Shown here: positions 54,069 to 64,000 of the stretch, piece after piece
How the letters are laid out: every line of letters starts with the position of its first letter
Position numbering within the stretch: the stretch's first letter is position 1
Assembly: GCF_037975245.1 (NCBI RefSeq)
Contig: NC_092576.1
Coordinates: 18,778,611-18,842,610, forward strand
DNA from: Apostichopus japonicus
Lineage: Eukaryota; Echinodermata; Holothuroidea; Aspidochirotida; Stichopodidae
Length of the DNA stretch: 64,000 nucleotides
Direction: 5' to 3'
Position numbers and translations under genes: made by a program
The notes under the pieces: model-generated
Databases searched by the model: none
Seen by the model: only the letters and a program-made list of their open reading frames with translations
Told to the model about the DNA's origin: nothing

Positions 54069-56350
54069 CTGAAAGAAAACAGAGGATAGTAGTGAATGAA
54101 GAAAGTTATAAACAGAATATTAAAAGAAAAGTCCAGGTCAAAATTTGATATGTTTAAGAGGAACGTAATCTACGCACTCTAGTTAAATTTTCATTTAATT
54201 CCTTTGCACCGTTTTTGAGATATTGACAGTTGAAGTTGCCACCTTTGTTACCAAAGTGAAATTGGAGCAAACAGGTGTGACGTCATAGTGACACACTGAC
54301 AACTAATGTTTTGACCTGGACTATTCTTTTAAAGGTGGAAGAACGCGTCTGGTGTAATGAGCTTTCCATGAGTCATAACAACGACAAACCATTTTGAGTG
54401 ACTTCCTCTTTCGTCTGTGCCTTCCATGAATCTTTAACAATCGATAGGTGGAGACAGCTAATTAATTTCTTCAATTAAAAGTCAGCATCAATCAATATAT
54501 TGAAAACGATATGTAGGGCAGGAGAAGAACGTAACTCTTTTGGCTTTTATGTTTGCCTTGTGTACAGCTGTCAAATCCAAATACCTGAATAATGCATTAG
54601 TTTCATTAGATGCTATGACTAAATATATTAAATATAGTTATTGAGAGATATATAAGTGAGTCGCTGATTTATAGTAGCTTATATCTCACCTTTGATTGAG
54701 TGACGTGCCCATGATTCCAAAGGTGGTCGGGGGGAGGGGGCAAACTTAAAATTTTGCACCAACTCATCTAAGTATATGGGGCTGAACTTTCACCGAAGTA
54801 CCAAAGGCGTGTACAAGATTTAATAATGTAGCGGGGATACCCTCTGATCATTGAAGGCGACATTTTTGTTAGGTGGCCTGCCCCCATAGATTTGTTTTGT
54901 CACTCTAGATGTCGAGTATTGCAATCTGATGCATGCTAAGATTATACTTTAAAGCTATAAGTAGCTCTAAACAGAACAAAAATATACTACAAAATACCGT
55001 AAAGAACTCGTGCATGCCCTCTAATCGCAACCTTATACTGCAGGATTTTTGCTATAGATAAGTAAATTTATTGACAGGCGTTATTCATTTCATTTTCGTA
55101 GAGTATAAGGATGAAAACGGATAAATCACTTACTCTGCTAGAAAACACAATCGCTGCGATACCAGTGGGCAGGAAACAGCATATCGTTACAAAAATGGCC
55201 AGAGACATGTAATTATTAGGCTCAACTTGAGCATCACGAGGGATATTTACCGTGGTTGGAGTCACCTAGAGAAAATACATAATTTATCATTGGTTAAGAG
55301 ATACAGTTGTCATTTATTGTGATATAATGTATGTAAACTTACCGCGATACTGATTTAATTTCAAACATTGAGGTGAGATACACTCTGATCTAAGCTTCAT
55401 GTTGAAACATTGTTAACGTTGAGCAAAGATAAGAACGTTTGTAATGTAACGTTTGTTATGGTAACACATGCATGCATGATTATACAACGTGTTTATCGTT
55501 AATGTTTAACAGTCATATTCTTCGTGTAGCCTAACAGACAGAATTTATTACAAATGGAGGCTTTATAAAATCCAACAATTTCTCAGAAGGGAAAATCCCC
55601 CCCTCCCAACTTTCACACATCTAATCCCGACCCTTGGTTCAATTATAAAATCATCAGGTCGTTTGGTTTTACTGTTTTGTCTTACTACTACAACTGTACA
55701 GTTAAGTGATACAATTGATTTGCTTCATCGATTACATCAGCTGTTATAAAGAAACCTCCGTGGATGTGTATGTACATCAACTCACCAAGGTCGTTTTAGG
55801 TTATTATTATTATTATTATTATTTATGCATAATAGCTTTGTTAAACATCCGACTTCCTGAAACACAGCTGAATCACACAAAACTTCTTGGATGCACATTT
55901 AAATTTGATTGTTGTTTTTTTCTTGCTCTATAATGCAATTTCGTTCAATTGTTTATAACTTCCTCTTTACACCTACTATCTACTCACACATGCATGACAC
56001 ATACTTACCCTTGACTTACCATGGTGAGTGACACTATTGATTTGTTTCATGTATTACATCAGCTTTAATAAAAAAAAACTTCGTGTATGTACGTCAACTC
56101 ACCAGGCCGTTTTATGTTATTTACTGTTTTAATGTATAATAGCTTTGTTAAACATCCGACTTCCTGAATCACAGCTGAATCACACAAAACTTTTTGGTTG
56201 CATATTTAAATATGATTGTTTGGGTTTTTTTCTTGCTCTCTTTAAATGCAATATCGTCCAATTGTCTACAACTTCCTCTTAACACCTACTACCTACTAAC
56301 AAATGCATGTCGCATACTTACCCCTGACTTGCCATGCTGAGGATTTGGAT
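53936..56350 (-). CDS. Second CD225/dispanin family gene, last three exons
   Basis: Minus-strand exons are 56350-56322, 55265-55134 and 54068-53936. The first codes (D)PNPQHGKSG, with the same phase 1 entry and KSG as the other dispanin. The second codes VTPTTVNIPRDAQVEPNNYM and SLAIFVTICCFLPTGIAAIV then FSSR: the first CD225 membrane segment with the double cysteine and PTGI. The third codes VKDLFNRGDVDGAQDAAAKA then KKFS. After that the frame shifts near 53997-54003: the frame from the acceptor stops at 53957-53955 without a helix, while the neighbouring frame gives LVIGLILITISVILNITMST and TAA (53938-53936). The upstream start exon was not found. Junctions are phase 0. It lacks the QQGYPP tract of its paralogue. 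Confidence 0.8.
55134..55265 (-). CDS. Dispanin 2, CD225 first membrane segment exon
   Basis: The acceptor is TTTCTCTAG before 55265, the donor is GTAAGT at 55133; 132 bases, 44 codons, phase 0 at both ends. NNYMSLAIFVTICCFLPTG is a textbook CD225 start, and the adjacent cysteine pair is the site palmitoylated in IFITM relatives. Confidence 0.9.
55700..56340. repeat. Tandem duplication (about 315 bp, two copies) around a dispanin exon
   Basis: The blocks about 55700-56025 and 56025-56340 share tttgttaaacatccgacttc, agctgaatcacacaaaac and the splice region catacttaccc(c)tgactt. The left block carries a second, damaged version of the end of the exon (minus strand ccatggtaagtcaagg then GTAAGT). 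Confidence 0.8.
56322..56350 (-). CDS. Dispanin 2, short N-terminal exon
   Basis: 29 bases between acceptor TTTTCAG and donor GTAAGT; phase 1 entry, phase 0 exit. It reads (D)PNPQHGKSG. Confidence 0.6.
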
Positions 56351-56547
56351 CTGAAAATAACAAGAAATCTACTGATGTTCGAATTGGCAGAGATTGAACA
56401 AGATATAAATTGTCCAGTGTAATCGTTAATAAAAATGGAGGTTGGGTGTGGGGGGGGGGTCAAGTATCTGTCATCAGTATGTGCGACGAAGGTACTTATC
56501 TGCTTTATTGATATGAAAGATTTAGTAATGACTGGAAACGGCAAGAA

Positions 56548-56797
56548 GAATGGGTGATGGATTAGGAACCGTAACGGAGAACGGGGTGGGGGACAAGGGG
56601 ATGGATAAAGAATTGTAACGGAGAATATTGAAGGCACAGGGGATGAAAAGGAACTATAACGGAGAATGGGAGGGACAAGGAGATGGATAAATAACCGTAA
56701 CGGAAGACATGAGAGGGACAAGGGTATGGATAAGGATTCGTAACGAGAAATGGGAGGGAGAAGGGGGTGGATAAGGAACCGTAACAGAGAATGGAGG
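56548..56797. repeat. Degenerate minisatellite, about 50-bp unit
   Basis: About five copies of ggataaggaaccgtaacgga, each followed by a G-rich gaatgggagggacaagg block. Confidence 0.85.
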
Positions 56798-56831
56798 AAA
56801 ATTAGGTCATTCGGTACGAATTTCTCAAAGC

Positions 56832-56834
<3 letters not shown>

Positions 56835-56874
<40 letters not shown>
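56835..56874. repeat. (TA)n microsatellite
   Basis: Short pure TA tract. Confidence 0.95.
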
Positions 56875-56877
<3 letters not shown>

Positions 56878-56881
56878 TTTT

Positions 56882-57100
56882 TTGTGGATTGTTGAAAGTG
56901 ATCATCAAATTGGCTTTATGACCTTGTTTCACTTAAAGGATGACTCTTGGCACAACATTACATTTGACCTGCTGCAGACTGTTAAAAAGACTACAATTAA
57001 AAATATAACTCATGCTCAACAGTTAGAGCGGCTGAACTGCTTAGTCTATCACACAGACCATAAGGTCTATTTCCCAGAAACAACACAAAAGTCAACATAG
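56882..57100 (+). other. Unassigned open frame, possibly coding
   Basis: It reads ESDHQIGFMTLFHLKDDSWH, then NITFDLLQTVKKTTIKNITH and on to a TAG. The mixed composition looks more protein-like than most chance frames here. There is no recognised family, and no clear acceptor is seen. Confidence 0.22.
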
Positions 57101-57181
57101 AAATTCCCCAAAAATATCAAAATTATGACGTACAATATCTTGTAAAATTATTCAGATGTATGGTCACTAACACCATTCTCT

Positions 57182-57387
<206 letters not shown>

Positions 57388-57660
57388 ATTGCATTCTCAC
57401 TGCAGTGAAAAATAAAAATAAATGAAATTTAACCGCTTGTTTTAAAATATACATTCTGGAGTTAAGTCATTTTTTTTTTGTCTAATCGCATTAACAACAT
57501 TGGGCTTTTAAGTTTTATTTTTCCGGTGTGTGTAAGAAACACATATCCATTGTCTCCCAATTCTGAATATTGTTTGCATGAAACAGGATATGTTGAATTA
57601 ACTGTATGTAGAGTAGTGTATAAACAATATTATCAATTTTCTTTTCTTTCAATTTCACAG

Positions 57661-57962
57661 TCATCGTCAAATCTTTTGATCAGCTAAAGCAGAACTTATC
57701 AGAACATCTTGATAAAGACCAATCTACCCTGCTGGCAAATATTTTCCAACTTCCTGAGGAAGACATTTCTGATATCAAGAAGCATAAAACACCAGGAATT
57801 CTTTTGTTAGAGAAGCTGAGCACAACATCATTGATATCTACCACAAACATCACAACATTGGAAAATGCCCTAACAGAACAAGGCAATGAAGAATGTGAGA
57901 AACTTGCCAGAGATTTTAGATGGAAAAACCCTGCAGTTCAAGCAACATTGTGCCCAGAATAA
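57661..57962 (+). CDS. Terminal exon with a death-effector-like domain
   Basis: After a good pyrimidine tract and acceptor TTTCACAG, the exon enters in phase 1 and is open for 99 codons to TAA (57960-57962). The helix pattern fits a six-helix death fold, best a DED: FDQLKQNLSEHL, STLLANIFQL, EEDISDIKK, GILLLEKLSTTSLIS, ITTLENALTEQG and ECEKLARDF. DED proteins assemble apoptosis or innate-immune signalling complexes in the cytosol. Upstream exons were not identified, so the rest of the protein is unknown. A CARD or DEATH assignment is the main alternative. Confidence 0.6.
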
Positions 57963-60900
57963 TGACTGAAATAATATTTTGGGTTATTGTAAGCAAAAAT
58001 TGTAGATACGAACATATCACCAGTGGTGCTGTACCTAGAAATTCAACTGTAAGGGCATAAGGAAGTCGGTGATACATTTTGTACAAACTGTTATTTACAG
58101 TCAGAGCTGATAAAGACAGGACTATTAGTGTAATTACACTGTTAGGAGGTACATGAAATAGTCTCCTCTCTGTCGAATATGGTTATGTATGTATATTCTA
58201 CATGTGGCTACGTTCATATTGGTATACTTACCTTTAAAGATCAACTATGGAGACACATTTTTTTGGGGGGGGAGGGGGGGGGTGGGGGGAGATTTTCCAT
58301 TAATTTGGGAGTTTACATACCCATAATCAACATGTGTAAAAATAATCTTCGAAAACCTACTATAACCCATCAAAAAACGACCACGAAAATGGACATTTTG
58401 GGTAGTCACGTGACATGTACCTCTGAAATGTCTGAAAACAGAGATTGACCCAAAAGAGCCTCTGGTCCCCGTGTGACGTCATGATTGGTATACCGCGAAA
58501 TCAAACGCTGAAATAGGCACTGTTTATACACAAATAAAACAATGGTGCTGTATTTGACTTCCAATTTTGAGCGTTTGAAAAGCTGTTAGCTTAAAACAAG
58601 AACACATAAAGGTTAACAACTAGTTTTAAGACAATTTTTAGCAGTAAATTTAGTAAAATGGCTTATTTTATAAACAAAATTTACACTCAAATGGAGGCAT
58701 CGTCAACACAACGGAGCGTCAATAGGTACGTACCGTTCCATATACTGTAGAACATGCAAGCAGCTTGCCGATTCCGTAATATAATTTGATCGCAAGATAC
58801 CGCAAACTAAACAGAAGAATATACCTAAAAGTTGACTCATGCGTGATGTGTGACGGGGAAATGGCTTACGTTACTGTCAACGAGCTACCGAAAAGACACT
58901 AAACATAACCAAACAACTACGAGAAGACGCTGACCCGAATCGACTAGGGTAGCATATACATGACTAAGCTTCAGTTGAACATAGTACTTATTCGTTTCAA
59001 TATCCAAAAGTACAAACAAAGAAAAATTATCCTTTCAATAAACCAAATTTAGCAATGAATATCAAAGTCCACTTTCTCGTTCAAACCTGAGCGAAATGAT
59101 ACCGTGACTCTATGTAATTCCATAGATTTTGGTCTAGTTGAAACAGGTCTTGACCAGTAATATCCCACGATCACAAGACAGTCACTACGAAATAAAATGT
59201 CTGATCGCTACATAGTACCGTTTTTATTCAACTCCTTGGACTATGCAGATGCCGGAATAAACAAAACGGACAAATAACACATGTATCACGAACTCACAAT
59301 ACTGAAATACAACAAATGAAATAGACAAATGCGATGAAATCCTAACATGACTATTTACCCATACTGTGAGCCAACCCTGACGAGAGTTGTTACTCACTAC
59401 ATGTACTAACAATGCTACCCTAGGCCCGGTATATACACGGTCATCTCTGACAGTAAATATTATACTGTCAATTGTGTGATATAATGTTACATGTAAGGAC
59501 GTACATGGCGTGTTTACGAGGAGACTTGAAAGGATCAATTTCACATTAGCTATGTCCGCCACATCTGTCGAAAGTATTTAAGTTTCGCAGAATGAGACAT
59601 TTGCAGCGTACACAGAGGCAGGGTCATGCATGCGGACTCGTGGGCATGATATACTCCGGGTGCTGAAAATCTTTCCGCAAAATTGATCCAAAGTCTACGG
59701 CGTTTTACTGTAATATTTTGACGAGCCCGGCTCCTCCGATAGTGATACTATATCGGGACTCGCGATAGAAAGGTACTGGGATATCTTGATGCCGTATTTA
59801 TGCTTCTTCAGGAGATGTCTCGAACGGGCGAAAACAATGAGTTCACAGAAAAACAATTTGACAAGATCGGATTTGATTATTGATTCGGTATAATTTCTTC
59901 TCTGTCGATTCTCTTTACAAATAAAACTAAATTACAATGATTTGACTTGACTCCGTCAATTTAGCAATTAGAAGGAGTGATAAAATGGTGACGAAGCGAC
60001 GAACTGATGACGGAGTGATAAATTTCTGACGGAGTGATAAATTTGCAGGACATACCGCCTTTTATACCTTACTTCCATAAAATCCCTCTGCGCACAATCA
60101 GTAGGCAGCCAATAACCTGACCATCCTGTATTAACTTAACGATATAAAAATAAGTGCGCTGGCACTGATCTGCCCTGATTGGTTGGGAGTTTGGAAGTCC
60201 GTCCCCTTTCTATGGAAACTTCCATACCACGTGAGAGAACCTTCTCGAATGTTCCACAGACATAATGGAATCCATTTTGGGAAAAGGCCCTGTACCAAGA
60301 TTCAATAAGATAGTTAAAAACTTCTCGTGGGAAAACTGAATCCATGACCTAGATAAATACATAAGAGGCCTGTAAAGTGTCTCGATGGAGTGTTTCGGTA
60401 ACATCAAAGAGATGGTATCACTATTTCATAACATTACGTTGGTTCTTCAACTCGGAAAGCTACAAAACCGGATTTTTTATTTATTTATTTTTTTTGGTTG
60501 AGATATAACTGCAACCTTCAACAACACAGGATTGTGTCATTTAGGGGGAAAAGGGGTAATATCGTTGAATGTTTTTGGCAGCTCAAGTATACAACTTTAC
60601 ACACTAAAAGTATTGTTGTGAGTGAGGTATACCAACGATGACGTCACACGGTTACCTGATGTCTTATGAATGTCTTAAATAGGTTTCCGAAAAAGCTGAC
60701 TTTTCTTACCATTTTCACGTATTAATGTCAGAAATTGGTAAAGTTAATTACAGCAATGTAATTGGAGTGAGTTAAGGATTATATACATGCAAACCGGTGG
60801 GATTTTATGTTCATCGAAAAGTCTCCATTGTTGGTCTTTTATAGTCAAACAATAACATATATTATATACAGTTATGTCAGTATGGGTATGTGCGTGTTTG

Positions 60901-62440
60901 TCGCCCTACCTTGTCAACATAATATATCAACAAACCTTATACTACGGATTCATAGCTTCTCTATTGTGGGTTCTAATGTTGTGATTGTTTTAGTGGCTCT
61001 CAAAGGTCATATAAATTCAAAAGATGGCAAAATCTGGAATCGTTCTAAATCAGAGAAATGGTAACTTTGACAGAGTTTTCATATGGAAGGTGCATTGTTT
61101 TTAGAATCTCTAACAGTTTTGTTTCATGAAGTTAAGTTGAGGTCAACAGATGTTGAAACCTGAAACATTTTGTAAGTATGGTGTATTGAGAAGTGCAAAA
61201 GTTTCCAAACTTTTAGACACCTTTTTCAGATTTTCTTTGTTATTTGAAAATTTTAGGTAACATTTCGCACTTGAACTGATGTGTCAGTTTGTACATCAAC
61301 CTGTTACTTAAAGATGATGTCTGGTAATTCCTTTCCTGATTGGCTACTCATAAAAGGCATATTCCGGTATTTTCAAAACAATTCTTGGAAATTTACTGCT
61401 TCCTTTGGTCAAACCAATTCCTTATAGCATTTGTTTGTGGAAAGATATGAATTTGTTAAATTTGATCATAGTGAGTTGATAATGAATCTGGCATTAACAG
61501 AATGAATATCATCATGGTAATTGAGCAGAATATGTTTTGGTTTTTCTTCATAGTGTCTATTTATTGTATGTATAGAAGTGAAGAGAATCTTCAAGAAAAG
61601 CTGAGAGCTGATGAATTCTCTAACTGTTTTAAAAAAATGTACATACTCTTTTAATTTTATTGACAATACAGATACAAACCCCAAAAGATCGGTGATTATT
61701 TCTATAGAGTTGTTTTTACCTGTAGGTTGAGGGTGATGGGAGGGGGACTATGCCCATGCCAAATATATCTCTGGATAATGTGGAGGCAACATATTAAAAA
61801 TACATTACAACAATACTGATTTAAGTACAGAGATCATACGATTCTCATTAAGACCTTGAATATAGCTTTTACTTTGGCAGACCTTTGCGTTCATAACCCT
61901 TTTGAAATCACGACCCTTACTATTTGGACAAGCTGGAAAACAGTAACTCCTGAACAATACAACTGTTTTTTCCAATTTCTATTTTATGCAGTAATTTAAA
62001 ATGAACGAAACATCACCGCACAGAACGACTCTTTACATGTGACTGTGCGGAGTTCAGTTAGGCCAAATGCTTATTTATTAACCCGTGGTTGGTTACTTTT
62101 GTTAAGACTAGACCTAAAGGAATATTCCAGTGGCTGAAGATGATTACTTAATAAACATGCTAAAATATATTGCATCAATAGTATAAACTACATCTTCATA
62201 GAAGTTTGCGTAGTGAAGATATCCTTTTTTTTCAAATTTGGTGATATTTTGTGATTGCGTCTGGCAACAGCAGAATGATGTCATCACAACTTGGTGTTGA
62301 CATAGAGAAAAAAGATATAAGCATTTGCTACCGTCTTCTGGAAATGGCAAAAGGGCCCCTTCTCGCCACTGTGAGGTATGTCTCAAAAAAAGGAAATAAG
62401 CCAAGAAAAACTTGAAAGCTAAGACTCAGTACAAGAGTTT
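57963..62440. other. Stretch without a recognised gene
   Basis: A minus-strand donor-like AAAG before GTAAGT lies near 58222. CG content rises around 59560-60000. No exon could be named; open frames at 59224-59562 and 60136-60407 lack family or splice support. Confidence 0.4.
58265..58289 (+). other. G-rich tract, possible quadruplex
   Basis: Runs of eight, eight and six G separated by single A or T after a T-run, long enough for four stacked G runs. Confidence 0.5.
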
Positions 62441-62456
62441 TTATAGCAACGATGAC

Positions 62457-62532
62457 CAAACTAGACTTAGAAGAAGGTTGTGAAGATGATGCAAACTAGA
62501 CTTAGAAGAAGTCTTGTGAAGATGATGAAGGG
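62457..62532. repeat. 38-bp tandem duplication
   Basis: aaactagacttagaagaag followed by (g/t)ttgtgaagatgatg occurs twice in succession. Confidence 0.85.
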
Positions 62533-62868
62533 CGATAAGGATATTCAAAAAAGTTTGGACAATTGATGAAAATATTTTTTTTTTATTCTGGATAAAGTAG
62601 GGGGCAGTACAAATGTTGTGTTGAACTATATTGGTGATATCCCGAAGCTGGGATTGGATGATGAAAGGGTGCAGGGCTTACGTTATATATGACATTATGA
62701 GCCAGGTAAGCACCAGATAACGAGCACGAGAGTGACCCAGAGACCACACCTTAATACGAAACTAATACGATCTCCGTTAAGCATAATGATCCCTATCAAT
62801 CTAGCTCTAGTTCTAACATCTCGATATGTCTACAGTAATGTGTTCTAAGACAACTCCCTGGAGGAGGC

Positions 62869-64000
62869 GGATTCGGGGGAGCTCATGGCATCGCGTTACT
62901 TATCTAACACTCATTGGGTGGAACGTATAAAGTTATTTCAGAAATTTGCTCAAACACAACTTTATGGATAAAGTTGAACCACATTTTCTTTGGTAAAGAC
63001 CTACCACTTAGTGCCACCCACATTCCTCATGAAGGTTCTACATACCATGACCATGACTCACAACGATTGCGTTCAGCTTAATGCCTCAATCTGTATTGTA
63101 GGGGAAATCAATTCAACTAATTGATATGTGTCGATGCATTGATCTACATATTGTTAATCAAAAAATAGGTTCCGATTACAACATCAGCAATTTACTTGTA
63201 ACAACAGGAGCACTGTCGATCACGTTATTACCTCCCTAGACCTATTTCCAAATATTGATACATTATGTGTAGATATCTTCGATAATGTAATGTCCGATAA
63301 GCATAACCCATTTTTTTTTTGTAAATATTTCTGAATAGGAACCCGTGGCATTTACACTGATAGGAGCGTTTTTAGAAGTAACAGTAATATCCATGTTTGG
63401 AAAAAAAGCCTCAAAGAAGATTCTATGGAAGGACGAAACGAGGGATAAGTTGAGGAACTAGCTAAGTACCACTGTAGATCTTAGCAACATTTCGGAACGT
63501 CGTGATGGTATTATCAACGCCTAAAAAAATGAAATTGATAGTACAGTAGATTATTTTTAGAAGCTATATGTAGCGGTTGCGGAAACAAGTTGTGTTAACA
63601 ATCCTAAAAGAGTTGCTAAGAGTTTCGAAAATAGAAATAGTAGGTTTAATAGCTGTTGCAAGGTGTTAAAATCGCAATGCATCTAGTCAAAATGGATTTT
63701 AAGCTTTTAAGATATATAGACAGCATCCCCAGGCAAAGGAATGCTGCTAAGCGTTATAAGAAAACTGTGAAAAATGCCAAAGAAAACCTTTTACTACTTT
63801 GCATCGATAATTAAGGCAAATGCGTAGTTCCAACCCTAAGCACTACTGGGATATTATCAATAGATCTGTACAAAGCAAAACTATGACGAATTGTGTGGTT
63901 AAAATATAGTCGTTTGTTGATCATTTAAAGCAAAGTTATTCAAAGTTAAAATGAGTGTTGTGATGGTACAACATCATTCGCCATCGTTCACTGCCCCAGG
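62869..64000 (+). mobile_element. Decayed non-LTR retrotransposon (LINE): endonuclease and linker
   Basis: Pieces of an APE-type endonuclease appear in order in shifting frames. GFGGAHGIALLI (from 62869), then a TAA (62905-62907), is followed by LWIKLNHIFFGKDLPLSATH and IPHEGSTYHD (to about 63054). GKSIQLIDMCRCIDLHIVN comes next (from 63100), then STVDHVITSLDLFPNI and the catalytic-type SDKH (63293-63304). Further on, SSNPKHYWDIIN (63826-63864) matches the linker between endonuclease and reverse transcriptase. The reverse transcriptase would lie beyond 64000. Several stops and shifts make it inactive. The clade (CR1/L2-like or other) cannot be fixed from this part. Confidence 0.85.

Noticed and set aside
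59224-59562. 112-residue minus-strand frame reading ADIANVKLILSS
   Set aside because: It begins at GTG rather than ATG, has no splice context and no recognised family.

Overview
This is a eukaryotic, AT-rich, repeat-dense window. The GT-AG introns, tRNA-derived SINEs, a non-LTR retrotransposon, long (TA)n tracts, CD225/dispanin genes and a death-effector-like exon all point to a metazoan. The style of the non-coding DNA (frequent taggcctag words) suggests a marine deuterostome, perhaps an echinoderm. That is inference. No bacterial-style genes, operons or CRISPR arrays are present, and most long open frames are readings of simple repeats.

Layout. 1-4.9 kb: no recognisable gene. 5.2-14.6 kb: a minus-strand CD225/dispanin gene (four coding exons, 6184-12559) whose last exon lies in one arm of an inverted duplication; the other arm (about 12.97-14.6 kb) carries a lone plus-strand copy of that exon. 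16.5-17.4 kb: a nest of short retroelements joined by (TA)n tracts, including a tRNA-like sequence followed at once by a complete hammerhead-ribozyme core, and a tRNA-derived SINE on the other strand. 18.6 kb: a foldback MITE. 19.5-25.6 kb: a satellite with a 209-bp unit. 25.9-28 kb: a scattered exact 16-mer and a decayed charged ORF. 29-31.7 kb: a 146-bp tandem array with a 439-bp higher-order period.

34-39 kb: minus-strand exons of a gene with the first part of a SET domain, followed by a tandemly duplicated acidic exon; splice phases agree for four successive exons. 46.6 kb: a possible first exon. 47.1-48 kb: a hairpin, very long (TA)n tracts and a second SINE copy. 49.4-50.2 kb: a 45-bp minisatellite full of AGGTCA half-sites. 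51.3-51.9 kb: a foldback element with perfect 36-bp inverted ends. 53.9-56.4 kb: a second minus-strand dispanin gene with a frame break in its last exon. 57.7 kb: a plus-strand terminal exon with a death-effector-like fold. 62.9-64 kb: the endonuclease and linker part of a decayed LINE that runs off the window.

The recognisable host genes are two CD225/dispanin membrane proteins, a SET-domain fragment and a death-fold exon. Each dispanin gene has one reading-frame break, which may be a real mutation or an assembly error. The most striking object is the tRNA-like plus hammerhead element at about 17 kb, whose architecture resembles the ribozyme-bearing Sm-alpha SINEs of schistosomes.
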